DNA of 41,520 bases from Candidatus Lachnoclostridium avicola (GTDB lineage Bacteria > Bacillota > Clostridia > Lachnospirales > Lachnospiraceae). The notes under the pieces are model-generated. The model saw only the letters and a program-made list of their open reading frames with translations. It was not told where the DNA came from and did not search any database. Of this stretch, positions 17,216 to 24,059 are shown piece by piece. The position numbers were made by a program, and so were the translations under genes. The number at the start of each line of letters is the position of its first letter. The stretch's first letter is position 1. The stretch covers positions 1 to 41,520 of the forward strand of contig DXFM01000053.1 in the NCBI GenBank assembly GCA_019114465.1. The letters are read 5' to 3'.

Positions 17216-18533
17216 ACACTGCGGTGATAGCAAGAACAACTTCCGCCGTAAACTGAGCGTAGGTCAGTCCGTAGAGCGGGAAGATCATGTTCAGGATGCA
17301 GAGGGCAGGGATCTCCAGCACGATTTTCCGCAGCACGGCAAAGACGAAGGAGTACTGTCCCAGACCGACGGACTGGAATACTGCCACCGCCAGGAAGTCG
17401 GTGCAGAGGAAGGGCAGAGCCAGACAGAATCCCCGGAGGAACCGGCTGCCGTAGGCGATGATCTCTTCATTCTGCATAAACAGGCGGATCAGACTGCCTG
17501 CCGTCAGAGAATAGAAGATGCAGATCGCAAGCATGAAGAAGATGACCACTTTCGCGGCAAACAGTACGGTATGCTTCATTCTCCTGATATTTCCGGACGC
17601 GTAGTTGTAGCTGACCAGAGGCATGATTCCCTGGGACAGGCCCTGGGAGACGTAGTTGGGGATGGTATTTAACTTCTGGGCAATTCCCATGGCCGCCACG
17701 GCGTTGGGGCCGTAGCCGGCGGTGAAGTTGTTCAGGATCGTCATGCCGGTCACGTTCAGCAGGTTTTGGATGGAAGCGGGAATTCCCACTCCGCACACGC
17801 CTTTTACGATATTTTTCCGCAGACAGAACATGCGGGGATTGATGCACACGTAGGTTCTTCCTCTGCGGACAAACAGCAGGACAAAGAAATAGAGGCAGGC
17901 CACGCAGTTGGAGAGAAAGGTGGCCAGGCCGGCTCCCGCCGCTCCCATGTGGAAGCCCCAGGGAAGGATGAAAATGGGATCCAGAATCATATTCAGGATA
18001 CAGCCGCTCATGGTTCCGATGCTGGCGTGAATGGCGCTTCCCTCGGAGCGGACCAGATAAGCCATTACCACATTTAAAATAGAAGGAGTTGCGCCCAGGC
18101 AGGTGGTCCAGAGCAGATAGCCCGCCGTGGCGTCTGCGGTCTCCGGAGTGGCTCCGAGAAGGGTCAGAAGCGGAGAGAGAAATACGGTGCACAGCAGGGA
18201 GAACAGAAGACCGGCGCCTACAGAGCAGTAAAATCCGAAAGCGGAGCTGCGGGCTACCGTGTCAAAATCCTTCCGTCCCAGGGCCCGGCTCATCATACTG
18301 GAGCTTCCCACGCCGAACAGGTTGTTCACCGCGTTGAAAGCCAGCAGTACAGGTGCGGCCAAAGTGACCGCCGAATTTTCAATGGGATTGTTGAGCATTC
18401 CCACAAAGTAAGTATCCGCCAGGTTGTAGAGTACCATAACCAGGGAACTGAGAATGGTGGGTACTGCCAGTTTTGCCACCGCCGTTGGGATGGGGGCTTC
18501 TTCAAACAGTTTGATTTTGTCATTGTCTTGCAT
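17157..18533 (-). CDS. MATE-family efflux transporter (second, convergent)
   Basis: The 458-residue membrane protein begins KLAVPTILSSLVMVLYNLADTYFVG and has MSRALGRKDFD, LVRSEGSAIHASIGT and GIPASIQNLLNVTGMTILNN, all typical of the MATE/DinF-like branch common in clostridia. It is only distantly like its convergent neighbour by eye, so this is not a recent tandem duplication. The ATG at 18533 follows AAAAGGGGAGAAAAG on the minus strand. The end overlaps the other MATE gene by 59 bases, and no terminator is visible between them. Confidence 0.93.
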   Translation of the reverse strand: MQDNDKIKLFEEAPIPTAVAKLAVPTILSSLVMVLYNLADTYFVGMLNNPIENSAVTLAAPVLLAFNAVNNLFGVGSSSMMSRALGRKDFDTVARSSAFGFYCSVGAGLLFSLLCTVFLSPLLTLLGATPETADATAGYLLWTTCLGATPSILNVVMAYLVRSEGSAIHASIGTMSGCILNMILDPIFILPWGFHMGAAGAGLATFLSNCVACLYFFVLLFVRRGRTYVCINPRMFCLRKNIVKGVCGVGIPASIQNLLNVTGMTILNNFTAGYGPNAVAAMGIAQKLNTIPNYVSQGLSQGIMPLVSYNYASGNIRRMKHTVLFAAKVVIFFMLAICIFYSLTAGSLIRLFMQNEEIIAYGSRFLRGFCLALPFLCTDFLAVAVFQSVGLGQYSFVFAVLRKIVLEIPALCILNMIFPLYGLTYAQFTAEVVLAITAVFILRRLFRKFEKQYPQAAA

Positions 18534-18579
18534 TGGATCTTTTCTCCCCTTTTCATGAATTTTTGTGTAGTTACTTATT

Positions 18580-18608
18580 ATTATAGCGCGGAAAAGGGGA
18601 GTTGTACA
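18580..18608 (-). promoter_or_regulatory. Promoter for the minus-strand MATE gene
   Basis: On the minus strand TGTACA (18603-18608), 17 bases, then TATAAT (18580-18585), about 45 bases upstream of the start codon. A perfect 11-base inverted repeat, CTCCCCTTTTC at 18544-18554 and GAAAAGGGGAG at 18591-18601, brackets the -10 and the likely start site. Confidence 0.65.
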
Positions 18609-18644
18609 TAGGGGGAGGAGAGGAGAAGACAGAGGGGAAAGGAG

Positions 18645-19355
18645 TTACTGAAGAAGAAAGACTTCCATGGTCCGGCTGCCGTACATCCGGGTCTCTTCAT
18701 GGGTATCAAAGAAAATATCCACATGACTGCCCTTGACGCCGCCGCCCCGGTCTTCTGCGGTGTAGATTACCCCGCCGATGAGAACGCGGCTGCCATAGGG
18801 GATCACCCGGGGATCCACGGCGATGGTGTGGCCGGAGGTGGCTACAGCTCCTGTGGAAGTATTTCTTCCCCAGCCCTCTGAACAGGTGGAACAGGGACAG
18901 TAGGCGGTAGTAGTGAAAGCTCCCAGCGGGCGGAGGGAGGCTGCGGAGGAAGTTGATACCGATCCGCCCTTCTTTTCCAGAACCAGCAGATTGGGAAGAC
19001 GGGAGCCGTCCGCCTCAGCTTCCGCGATGTAGACGCCGTCGGGAAGGGAGGAGAGGGCGGCGTTCACGGAAAAACCGTAGTTTCCCGTGCCGATGCCCTC
19101 TGCCGCCAGATGGGAGAAGGAGTCGCCGGCGACGGCGCTTATGGCGCGGATCACCGATAAGTCGGTTCCGTTTCGGAGAGTCACAGTCACAGACGGCGCC
19201 GCCTGGGGATCGTCGGGATTCCAGGCCCAGCCGGAGATGGTGTCTCCGGACACTCCGTCCAGGTGGCCGGTGCAGGCGGCGAAGGAGACCAGACCGCAGG
19301 AAAATGCGGAGAGAACAGCAGTTACAAAAAATGTTAATATGAATTTAAACTTCAT
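18645..19355 (-). CDS. Secreted 3D-domain protein
   Basis: The 236-residue protein has a signal peptide (about residues 1-26), a beta-sandwich-like region (GVSGDTISGWAWNPDDP onward to about residue 130), a Ser/Ala linker, and a C-terminal 3D domain from about residue 150. The 3D domain shows the three conserved aspartates in IAVDPRVIP, AEDRGGGVKG and HVDIFFDTHEE. The fold is a double-psi beta barrel shared with MltA and the cell-wall proteins YocH and YabE, so a role in peptidoglycan turnover or resuscitation is likely. It also has a CPCSTCSEGWG motif at the domain start. Its promoter region carries a WalR-type repeat. Confidence 0.88.
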   Translation of the reverse strand: MKFKFILTFFVTAVLSAFSCGLVSFAACTGHLDGVSGDTISGWAWNPDDPQAAPSVTVTLRNGTDLSVIRAISAVAGDSFSHLAAEGIGTGNYGFSVNAALSSLPDGVYIAEAEADGSRLPNLLVLEKKGGSVSTSSAASLRPLGAFTTTAYCPCSTCSEGWGRNTSTGAVATSGHTIAVDPRVIPYGSRVLIGGVIYTAEDRGGGVKGSHVDIFFDTHEETRMYGSRTMEVFLLQ

Positions 19356-19384
19356 TGTAATATACCTCGCTATTTTGTAAATAT

Positions 19385-19401
19385 TGTAATAATTTTGTAA
19401 T
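19385..19401. promoter_or_regulatory. WalR-box-like direct repeat
   Basis: TGTAAT-AATTT-TGTAAT matches the known WalR (YycF) consensus TGTWAH-N5-TGTWAH exactly. Two more TGTAAx half-sites lie nearby at 19356 and 19376. It sits between the predicted transcription start and the start codon of the minus-strand 3D gene. Confidence 0.55.
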
Positions 19402-19419
19402 AAATAGCCGCAATGGTAT

Positions 19420-19447
19420 ATTTTACTACGATTTTTTCATTTGTCAA
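19420..19447 (-). promoter_or_regulatory. Promoter of the 236-residue 3D-domain gene
   Basis: On the minus strand TTGACA (19442-19447), 16 bases, TAAAAT (19420-19425). The transcript would start near 19413, about 60 bases before the ATG. Confidence 0.72.
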
Positions 19448-19497
19448 GTGCCGGGGAGTCGGAAGGGAAGGGGGCCGAAGAGGCCAAAGGGAAGAAG

Positions 19498-19539
19498 ATA
19501 AAAAATGGCCGGCCGGGGAAGGAACTCCTCCCGGCCGGA
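19498..19539 (-). terminator. Terminator of the 160-residue 3D-domain gene
   Basis: Read on the minus strand, CCGGCCGGG pairs with CCCGGCCGG around a 12-base loop, followed by CCATTTTTTATC. It lies just downstream of the gene ending at 19597. Confidence 0.8.
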
Positions 19540-19596
19540 ATGAAATATGTATCTGAGTGAGTTTTCCTATGTAAGAAAGGACGGCAGACCAGCCGT

Positions 19597-20079
19597 TTAC
19601 GGAACGACGGCGTACACTTCCTGGCTGCGCAGGCCGTGATTTAAGGCCTCCTCATGGGAGCCGTAGAAAATGTCGATCCAGTTACCCTTTACAGAACTGC
19701 CCATATCCTCCACGGTGTAGACCGTCCCGTCAATCCACAGCTTCGTTCCCACGGGAAAACGGCTGAGATCCGCGGATATGGTGTGACCCGGGGTGGGAAC
19801 CGTGCCGGAGTAGGTCAGGTTATGACCGCCGGAGCACTTTCTGCAGTTGCAGTAGCCGCTGGTGGTAAACACCCCCAGGAGTTCTCCCCGTTCTCCGGAA
19901 ACAGCCTCCGTCTTATCTTCCGCAGGCTCCTCTTCCTGTCCGAAAGCTTCCTCCTGAATCAGAATGCCGGGGCCGGCCGCCTCATTATCGGCTTCCGACG
20001 CCATCGCCGGGAAAGCCAGGCAGGCGGAGAGAAGGGCCACAGCCGCTGTCATACGCAGGTATCTGTGCAATACGTTCAT
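19597..20079 (-). CDS. Secreted 3D-domain protein (short paralogue)
   Basis: The 160-residue protein has a signal peptide (AVALLSACLAFPAMA, cleavage after ASA-like AMA near residue 27), an acidic linker and a 3D domain from about residue 68: GVFTTSGYCNCRKCSGG, ISADLSRFP, VEDMGSSVKG and WIDIFYGSHEEAL. These carry the conserved aspartates expected of the family (YocH/YabE/MltA-like barrel). It is the shorter paralogue of the downstream 3D gene and lacks the beta-sandwich region. It has its own promoter and terminator, so the two are separate transcription units with similar upstream signals. Confidence 0.88.
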   Translation of the reverse strand: MNVLHRYLRMTAAVALLSACLAFPAMASEADNEAAGPGILIQEEAFGQEEEPAEDKTEAVSGERGELLGVFTTSGYCNCRKCSGGHNLTYSGTVPTPGHTISADLSRFPVGTKLWIDGTVYTVEDMGSSVKGNWIDIFYGSHEEALNHGLRSQEVYAVVP

Positions 20080-20173
20080 AGAATACTCCTTACAATTTTT
20101 CCAATGCTCTCCATCGGCAGAGGCCGGGAGAAAAAATTATCACAAATTGTTACAAGTGTTAGAACCTTTTTCT

Positions 20174-20201
20174 ATTATATTACAAAATTGTTAAAAGTCA
20201 A
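20174..20201 (-). promoter_or_regulatory. Promoter of the 160-residue 3D-domain gene
   Basis: On the minus strand TTGACT (20196-20201), 16 bases, TATAAT (20174-20179). The 5' leader contains TGTAAC-AATT-TGTGAT, an imperfect version of the repeat seen at the other 3D gene. Confidence 0.72.
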
Positions 20202-20235
20202 TAAAAAAGACGGAAACGATAATTTACGATACCTA

Positions 20236-20264
20236 TTGAAATTTAGATTTTAGGATTTTATAAT
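20236..20264 (+). promoter_or_regulatory. Promoter of the LPXTG surface-protein gene
   Basis: TTGAAA (20236-20241), 17 bases, TATAAT (20259-20264). It is divergent from the 3D-gene promoter 35 bases away, so one regulator could control both. Confidence 0.78.
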
Positions 20265-20273
20265 AACATCAGT

Positions 20274-20320
20274 TTTCCAAAATATGGTGACATAATGTTT
20301 TATAAAGGTTATTTTGGAAA
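20274..20320 (+). other. 5' leader hairpin of the LPXTG gene
   Basis: TTTCCAAAATA and TATTTTGGAAA form a perfect 11-base stem around a 25-base loop, between the promoter and the ribosome site. No T-run follows, so it is not a terminator; a 5' mRNA stabiliser or a protein-binding site is possible. Confidence 0.5.
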
Positions 20321-20350
20321 CGAAATTTCATCAAAGAGGGAGGAAGGAGA

Positions 20351-23300
20351 ATGAAAGAGAAGGCAGAAAGGGGACGTAGCCGGCGCCGTCGTTCTTTGAA
20401 ACGTCTGGGAAAAAGAAACGTAAAACAGCTGCTGTCAGTGGTTCTGTGTGCCAGTATGGTGGGCACAGGAAATGCTGGAGGCATGCTGACTGTGCTTGCG
20501 CAGGAGGAGGGACAGGTTTTTCACTTGTCAGGTGATAATTTGGCCCGTGCGATTACGGATGCTGCAGAGGATGAAAGCGCAAAATACCTGGGTTATGAGT
20601 TTTCAGGGGCTGAAAAAGAAAATTATGAAGAATTGTTTAGCGAAACAGAATATCTGTATGAGTTAAGCCCGGAAGTGATAAAGGATTCAGGCAGCCTTAA
20701 TTTAAAAGTTTTTGCAAAACTGGATTCTAAAGGATTTCAGGATGATTCATATCAGATTACCGGCGATGAGGAGTTGATATTCCTGCTGGAGAATGATACG
20801 GAAGAAACTGTTTCCGGGCGGATCATAGTAGATCAGCTGGAAACAGAGGTTATTACTGTGGAACCGAAAACTGCTCTGGTATCAGAAGAACTTAAAGAGA
20901 AACTGAAAGAAATCGGAGTGGAAACGCCTGCTGAGATCCCGGAAACGGATGACAGTGACAATGCAGAAGCTGTAGAAGAAACAGAGACTGAAGAAGAAAC
21001 AGAAGCGGTCGGGACGCCGGAGAAAGAGGATCCTGCAGAGGAAACCGAGGATACGGAAACGGATGACAGTGACAGTACAGAAGCTGTAGAAGAAACAGAG
21101 ACTGAAGAAGAAACAGAAGTAGCCGAGACGTTGGAGGAAGAGGATTCTGCGGAAGATGCCGGGGACACGGAAACGGATGAAACTATAGGTGAAGATTCTG
21201 AAAACCAGGAGCAGGAGGAAACTATCCCGGACACTGACGTGGAGACAGAGACTGGCTCAGAAGGAAATGATAAGGTCGATGACGAAAGTGATGTGAGTGG
21301 GGAACAGCCTAGAGAAGAAAACGAAGAAACTTCTGGCGACGAACTCCTTTCTCTGTCCCGCCATGAGGCACCGGAGCTGGCGGCAACTCCCAGTGAATGG
21401 CGAGCAGCATATGCTGAGGAGAAAACATCTGATTTGGAATCTGCTTCCTCAGTCGGATCATATTATAACAGTGTCATTGTGGATGAGAAAATGTCGGCAG
21501 CAGCTTTTACAGCGTCCGCAGAAGAACTGGAACTGACGGGACTGGATCTGTCCGGTTATGAAAAGGCAGTTTTGAAGGACGGCATTAATATTGTAAAAGA
21601 TGGCGCGGAAAATAAGCACTATCAGATTAATGAGGGAAAGGCCGTTATGATCTCCGGCCAGGATCAGTCAGAGGATAATCCTATTGTGTTTAAGGATTGT
21701 GTATTCGAGCTGGTAGGCGGAACGATGAGAATCAGCGGCAATCAGGATGGAATCTCATATAACAAGGGCGAAGTGGTGACGAAGCTTTGGATCGGCGGAA
21801 ATGTGAAGTTTGACCACTGTGTGTTTGTGGCGGACGATACTGAAAAAACCACCTCCGCCGGTTATGATGCTGCCATTTATTTTTTCAGCGGAGACATTGT
21901 ACTGAACGACTGCGACTTGAGCAGAACGAACGGAAACGGACAGTTCCTGGGACTGTATGGAAGTAGCGGAAGCGTCACCTTCAATAACTGCAATATTTCC
22001 ACAGAGGGAAACCGGAATGGCTGGAGTTATGCAATGTATGGAGGTAGTGTCCTGAAACTGAAAGAGTCGACCATGACGGCGACCGGGATGGCTAAGGATG
22101 GAAAAGGCAACATTAATGCCTTCTATTCCGGCGACAACCGGACGGGTTACGATGCAATCTTTATTGAGGATTCCACGGTAGATTTCCATGACAATCAGGC
22201 CGGCGGTTTCGCGATCAACAATGTAAATATTTATGTGAAGAATTCCACGATACGCGTAAATGACAATCTGGGGAATGCCTGCAACAGCGGCTACTGGATC
22301 GTCGAGGACAATTCCTCCATCATTATGGACGGCAATCGAGGCGGACATGCCCTTTCCTGCATTGGAGTGGAGATGAAAGATTCCAGCCTGGAAATTCTTC
22401 ACAATGGATATGCGGGACTTTATATACAGAGCAAAGATTCAACATTTGTTAACAGTAAGATCAATATCCGTTGCAACGGAGAAAAACTGCTCAGCTACAG
22501 CGCAGGGGATGTATGGCTGAACGAACATAAAGCTACTTTCACGGACTGTCCGTCTGTGTGGCTGGGAGCCGTTGGACGGAAAGGAAAAGTGGTTGAGGAA
22601 AATTGCGGTGAATTTGTAGCTGTGGATCTGAATGATTTTGCAGTGGATAACTTAAAGAGCAATACTGCGCCCATACTGGAGGGAGTTGCTCTGGATGGAG
22701 ATGAGGAACATATTCTGATTTTGAATAACCGAATGAAGTCGGACTATGCCCGCGGCAACGGAGAAGTTACTGCATCTTCCAATGACGTGGATCTGTTTGC
22801 AGATGATGAAGTGTCCATGGAAGCAGCTCTTGGAAAAGATACGGCTAAAATTGGTTCTATGACGGACGCTCAGCTGTCTCACCACAAATATGACTGGAAC
22901 GGAGGAAAAGTGGCAACTCCGGCTGATATGGAGCATTACGGTGCATGGGCATACCCCTGCACAGATGTATGTGCGGTGTATGAGGATCATACGGGAGCTC
23001 ATCTCTATAGCTTTGACTGTGAAGGAACGTATGTATATGGACCGTTAGTAGGACTGGCATTTGATGCCAATGCGGGAGAGGACAGCGTGACCGGAATGCC
23101 GGAGGATAGAACGGCGCTTTTCTATGGCAACGGTACTGCAAGTCCGTCTGAAATCCCGGTGCGTTTGGACAATTCCGATGAGTGGGATTGGAAATTCACA
23201 GGCTGGTATACAGACCGGGAATGCACTCAGAAGTTTGATTTCGCTTCTGCCCTTACAGATAACTGGACAGTTGTATATGCGGGCTGGATTCAAGCAGAAC

Positions 23301-23617
23301 CGGAGCCAGAGCCGACACCTGATCCCGATCCGTCTAACCCCGGAAACCATGGCGGTGGTTCCAGCGGCAGCAGTGGCGGAAGCGGAAGCATCAGTACGCC
23401 TGTGACAGAAATTACGCCGGATTCTATACCTCTGGCTCCTGGTCCCTCGGAAACAGTGATTTCTATGCCTGAGGAGATTCCGGAAGAGGCGGTTCCGTTA
23501 TCGCCCCTTCCCAAAACAGGAGAACGGATGGGACGGAAAGAGGTGACAGCGTTCTTTGCGGGAATCCTTGCAATTTTGTATCTGGGACTTACAAGGAAAA
23601 AAGGACAGGATCTGTAA
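20351..23617 (+). CDS. LPXTG-anchored surface protein with beta-helix region
   Basis: The 1088-residue protein has a long basic N-terminus and signal peptide (cleavage likely after VLAQ near residue 51), a folded N-domain, an acidic Glu/Thr-rich stalk (about 195-335) built on a 38-residue repeat, a right-handed beta-helix-like region (about 380-770, short rungs such as VTFNNCNIS and IFIEDSTVDF), an InlB/Listeria-Bacteroides-type repeat (LAFDANAG to VVYAGW), a Pro/Gly/Ser spacer, and the sortase signal LPKTGE (1053-1058) followed by a membrane helix and basic tail. It is expected to be covalently attached to peptidoglycan and may be an adhesin or glycan-binding protein. No sortase gene is in the window. 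The gene is visibly AT-richer than its neighbours, suggesting different origin or selection. Confidence 0.88.
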   Translation: MKEKAERGRSRRRRSLKRLGKRNVKQLLSVVLCASMVGTGNAGGMLTVLAQEEGQVFHLSGDNLARAITDAAEDESAKYLGYEFSGAEKENYEELFSETEYLYELSPEVIKDSGSLNLKVFAKLDSKGFQDDSYQITGDEELIFLLENDTEETVSGRIIVDQLETEVITVEPKTALVSEELKEKLKEIGVETPAEIPETDDSDNAEAVEETETEEETEAVGTPEKEDPAEETEDTETDDSDSTEAVEETETEEETEVAETLEEEDSAEDAGDTETDETIGEDSENQEQEETIPDTDVETETGSEGNDKVDDESDVSGEQPREENEETSGDELLSLSRHEAPELAATPSEWRAAYAEEKTSDLESASSVGSYYNSVIVDEKMSAAAFTASAEELELTGLDLSGYEKAVLKDGINIVKDGAENKHYQINEGKAVMISGQDQSEDNPIVFKDCVFELVGGTMRISGNQDGISYNKGEVVTKLWIGGNVKFDHCVFVADDTEKTTSAGYDAAIYFFSGDIVLNDCDLSRTNGNGQFLGLYGSSGSVTFNNCNISTEGNRNGWSYAMYGGSVLKLKESTMTATGMAKDGKGNINAFYSGDNRTGYDAIFIEDSTVDFHDNQAGGFAINNVNIYVKNSTIRVNDNLGNACNSGYWIVEDNSSIIMDGNRGGHALSCIGVEMKDSSLEILHNGYAGLYIQSKDSTFVNSKINIRCNGEKLLSYSAGDVWLNEHKATFTDCPSVWLGAVGRKGKVVEENCGEFVAVDLNDFAVDNLKSNTAPILEGVALDGDEEHILILNNRMKSDYARGNGEVTASSNDVDLFADDEVSMEAALGKDTAKIGSMTDAQLSHHKYDWNGGKVATPADMEHYGAWAYPCTDVCAVYEDHTGAHLYSFDCEGTYVYGPLVGLAFDANAGEDSVTGMPEDRTALFYGNGTASPSEIPVRLDNSDEWDWKFTGWYTDRECTQKFDFASALTDNWTVVYAGWIQAEPEPEPTPDPDPSNPGNHGGGSSGSSGGSGSISTPVTEITPDSIPLAPGPSETVISMPEEIPEEAVPLSPLPKTGERMGRKEVTAFFAGILAILYLGLTRKKGQDL
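20941..21182 (+). repeat. 114-base coding tandem repeat in the LPXTG gene
   Basis: The phrase GGAAACGGATGA recurs at 20941, 21055 and 21169, exactly 114 bases (38 codons) apart. Two units are nearly full and a third is partial. They encode the acidic ETDDSDxxEAVEETETEEETE stalk units, so unit number may vary between strains. Confidence 0.85.
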
Positions 23618-23651
23618 TCATATTATTTGATTAATATAGGATTTGATTTAT

Positions 23652-23701
23652 GAGGGAGGAGTGGACGAATTGCAGGATTTGTCCTCTCTTCCCTCTTGCA
23701 T
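23652..23701 (+). terminator. Terminator-like hairpin after the LPXTG gene
   Basis: GAGGGAGGAGTGGAC pairs with GTCCTCTCTTCCCTC (one wobble, one mismatch) around a 14-base loop; TTGCATTT follows. The T-run is weak, and it abuts the next promoter's -35. Confidence 0.5.
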
Positions 23702-23724
23702 TTCCCGCCATAACCGGTTATAAT
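23696..23724 (+). promoter_or_regulatory. Promoter of the ABC-F unit
   Basis: TTGCAT (23696-23701), 17 bases, perfect TATAAT (23719-23724). The transcript would begin near 23731 with a leader of about 330 bases before the ABC-F start. Confidence 0.82.
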
Positions 23725-23755
23725 GGTCTCAGATTACAGAAAGTGAGGTGTCGCA

Positions 23756-23788
23756 ATGAGTTCTATTTCTCGCAGATCATTCAGATAA
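23756..23788 (+). CDS. Candidate leader peptide, MSSISRRSFR
   Basis: A ten-codon reading frame begins with ATG at 23756, behind the purine-rich AAGTGAGGTG at a spacing of about six, and stops with TAA at 23786. It is the first possible start on the predicted transcript. Ribosome-protection ABC-F genes and erm genes are often controlled by antibiotic-induced stalling on such peptides; the peptide is Arg-rich (Arg6, Arg7, Arg10) but lacks the exact Arg/Lys-x-Arg/Lys macrolide arrest motif. A second frame (ATG 23789, 68 codons) overlaps its stop region and runs through the terminator; I consider that frame incidental. Confidence 0.55.
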   Translation: MSSISRRSFR

Positions 23789-23868
23789 ATGAAAGAATGT
23801 GCGGCTGAGGGGGGAAGTGTCCCCGAATGCCATGTTTTGCGGGAAAAGAATCATTCGGCGGTGGATAT

Positions 23869-23908
23869 CTGGAGACAGAGCCCAGTTTCTGGAGACAGAG
23901 TTCAGTTT
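23869..23908 (+). repeat. 20-base tandem duplication in the ABC-F leader
   Basis: CTGGAGACAGAGCCCAGTTT at 23869-23888 is followed at once by a copy differing at two positions (CC to TT). Each copy holds CTGGA, which could pair with TCCAG in the loop of the downstream terminator. Confidence 0.85.
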
Positions 23909-23926
23909 ACAGAAGACGGAGGAATG

Positions 23927-23950
23927 AGACGGTTCCAGCCGTCTTTTTTT
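23927..23950 (+). terminator. Attenuator terminator in the ABC-F leader
   Basis: AGACGG (23927-23932), loop TTCCAG, CCGTCT (23939-23944) and a run of T. It lies between the ABC-F promoter and gene, so it would stop most transcripts early unless antitermination occurs. A second AGACGG copy at 23914-23919 can compete for the same right arm. A further hairpin, GTTTCTGT/ACAGAAAC, lies at 23986-24004. Confidence 0.72.
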
Positions 23951-24059
23951 GTGCCGTGGAAAACTTTACTCCCATGGAGTACTTCGTTTCTGTGAGACAG
24001 AAACTTTCCTTTCCCGTAAAGACGGAGCCGGCCGCGGATCAGGAAAGAGGGAATGAAAT

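Noticed and set aside
23869..23908. CRISPR-like repeat in the ABC-F leader
   Set aside because: Only two directly adjacent copies with no spacers; this is a simple tandem duplication.
23789..23995. 68-codon frame in the ABC-F leader
   Set aside because: It spans the attenuator terminator and its product looks random. The preceding ten-codon frame is the better leader candidate.
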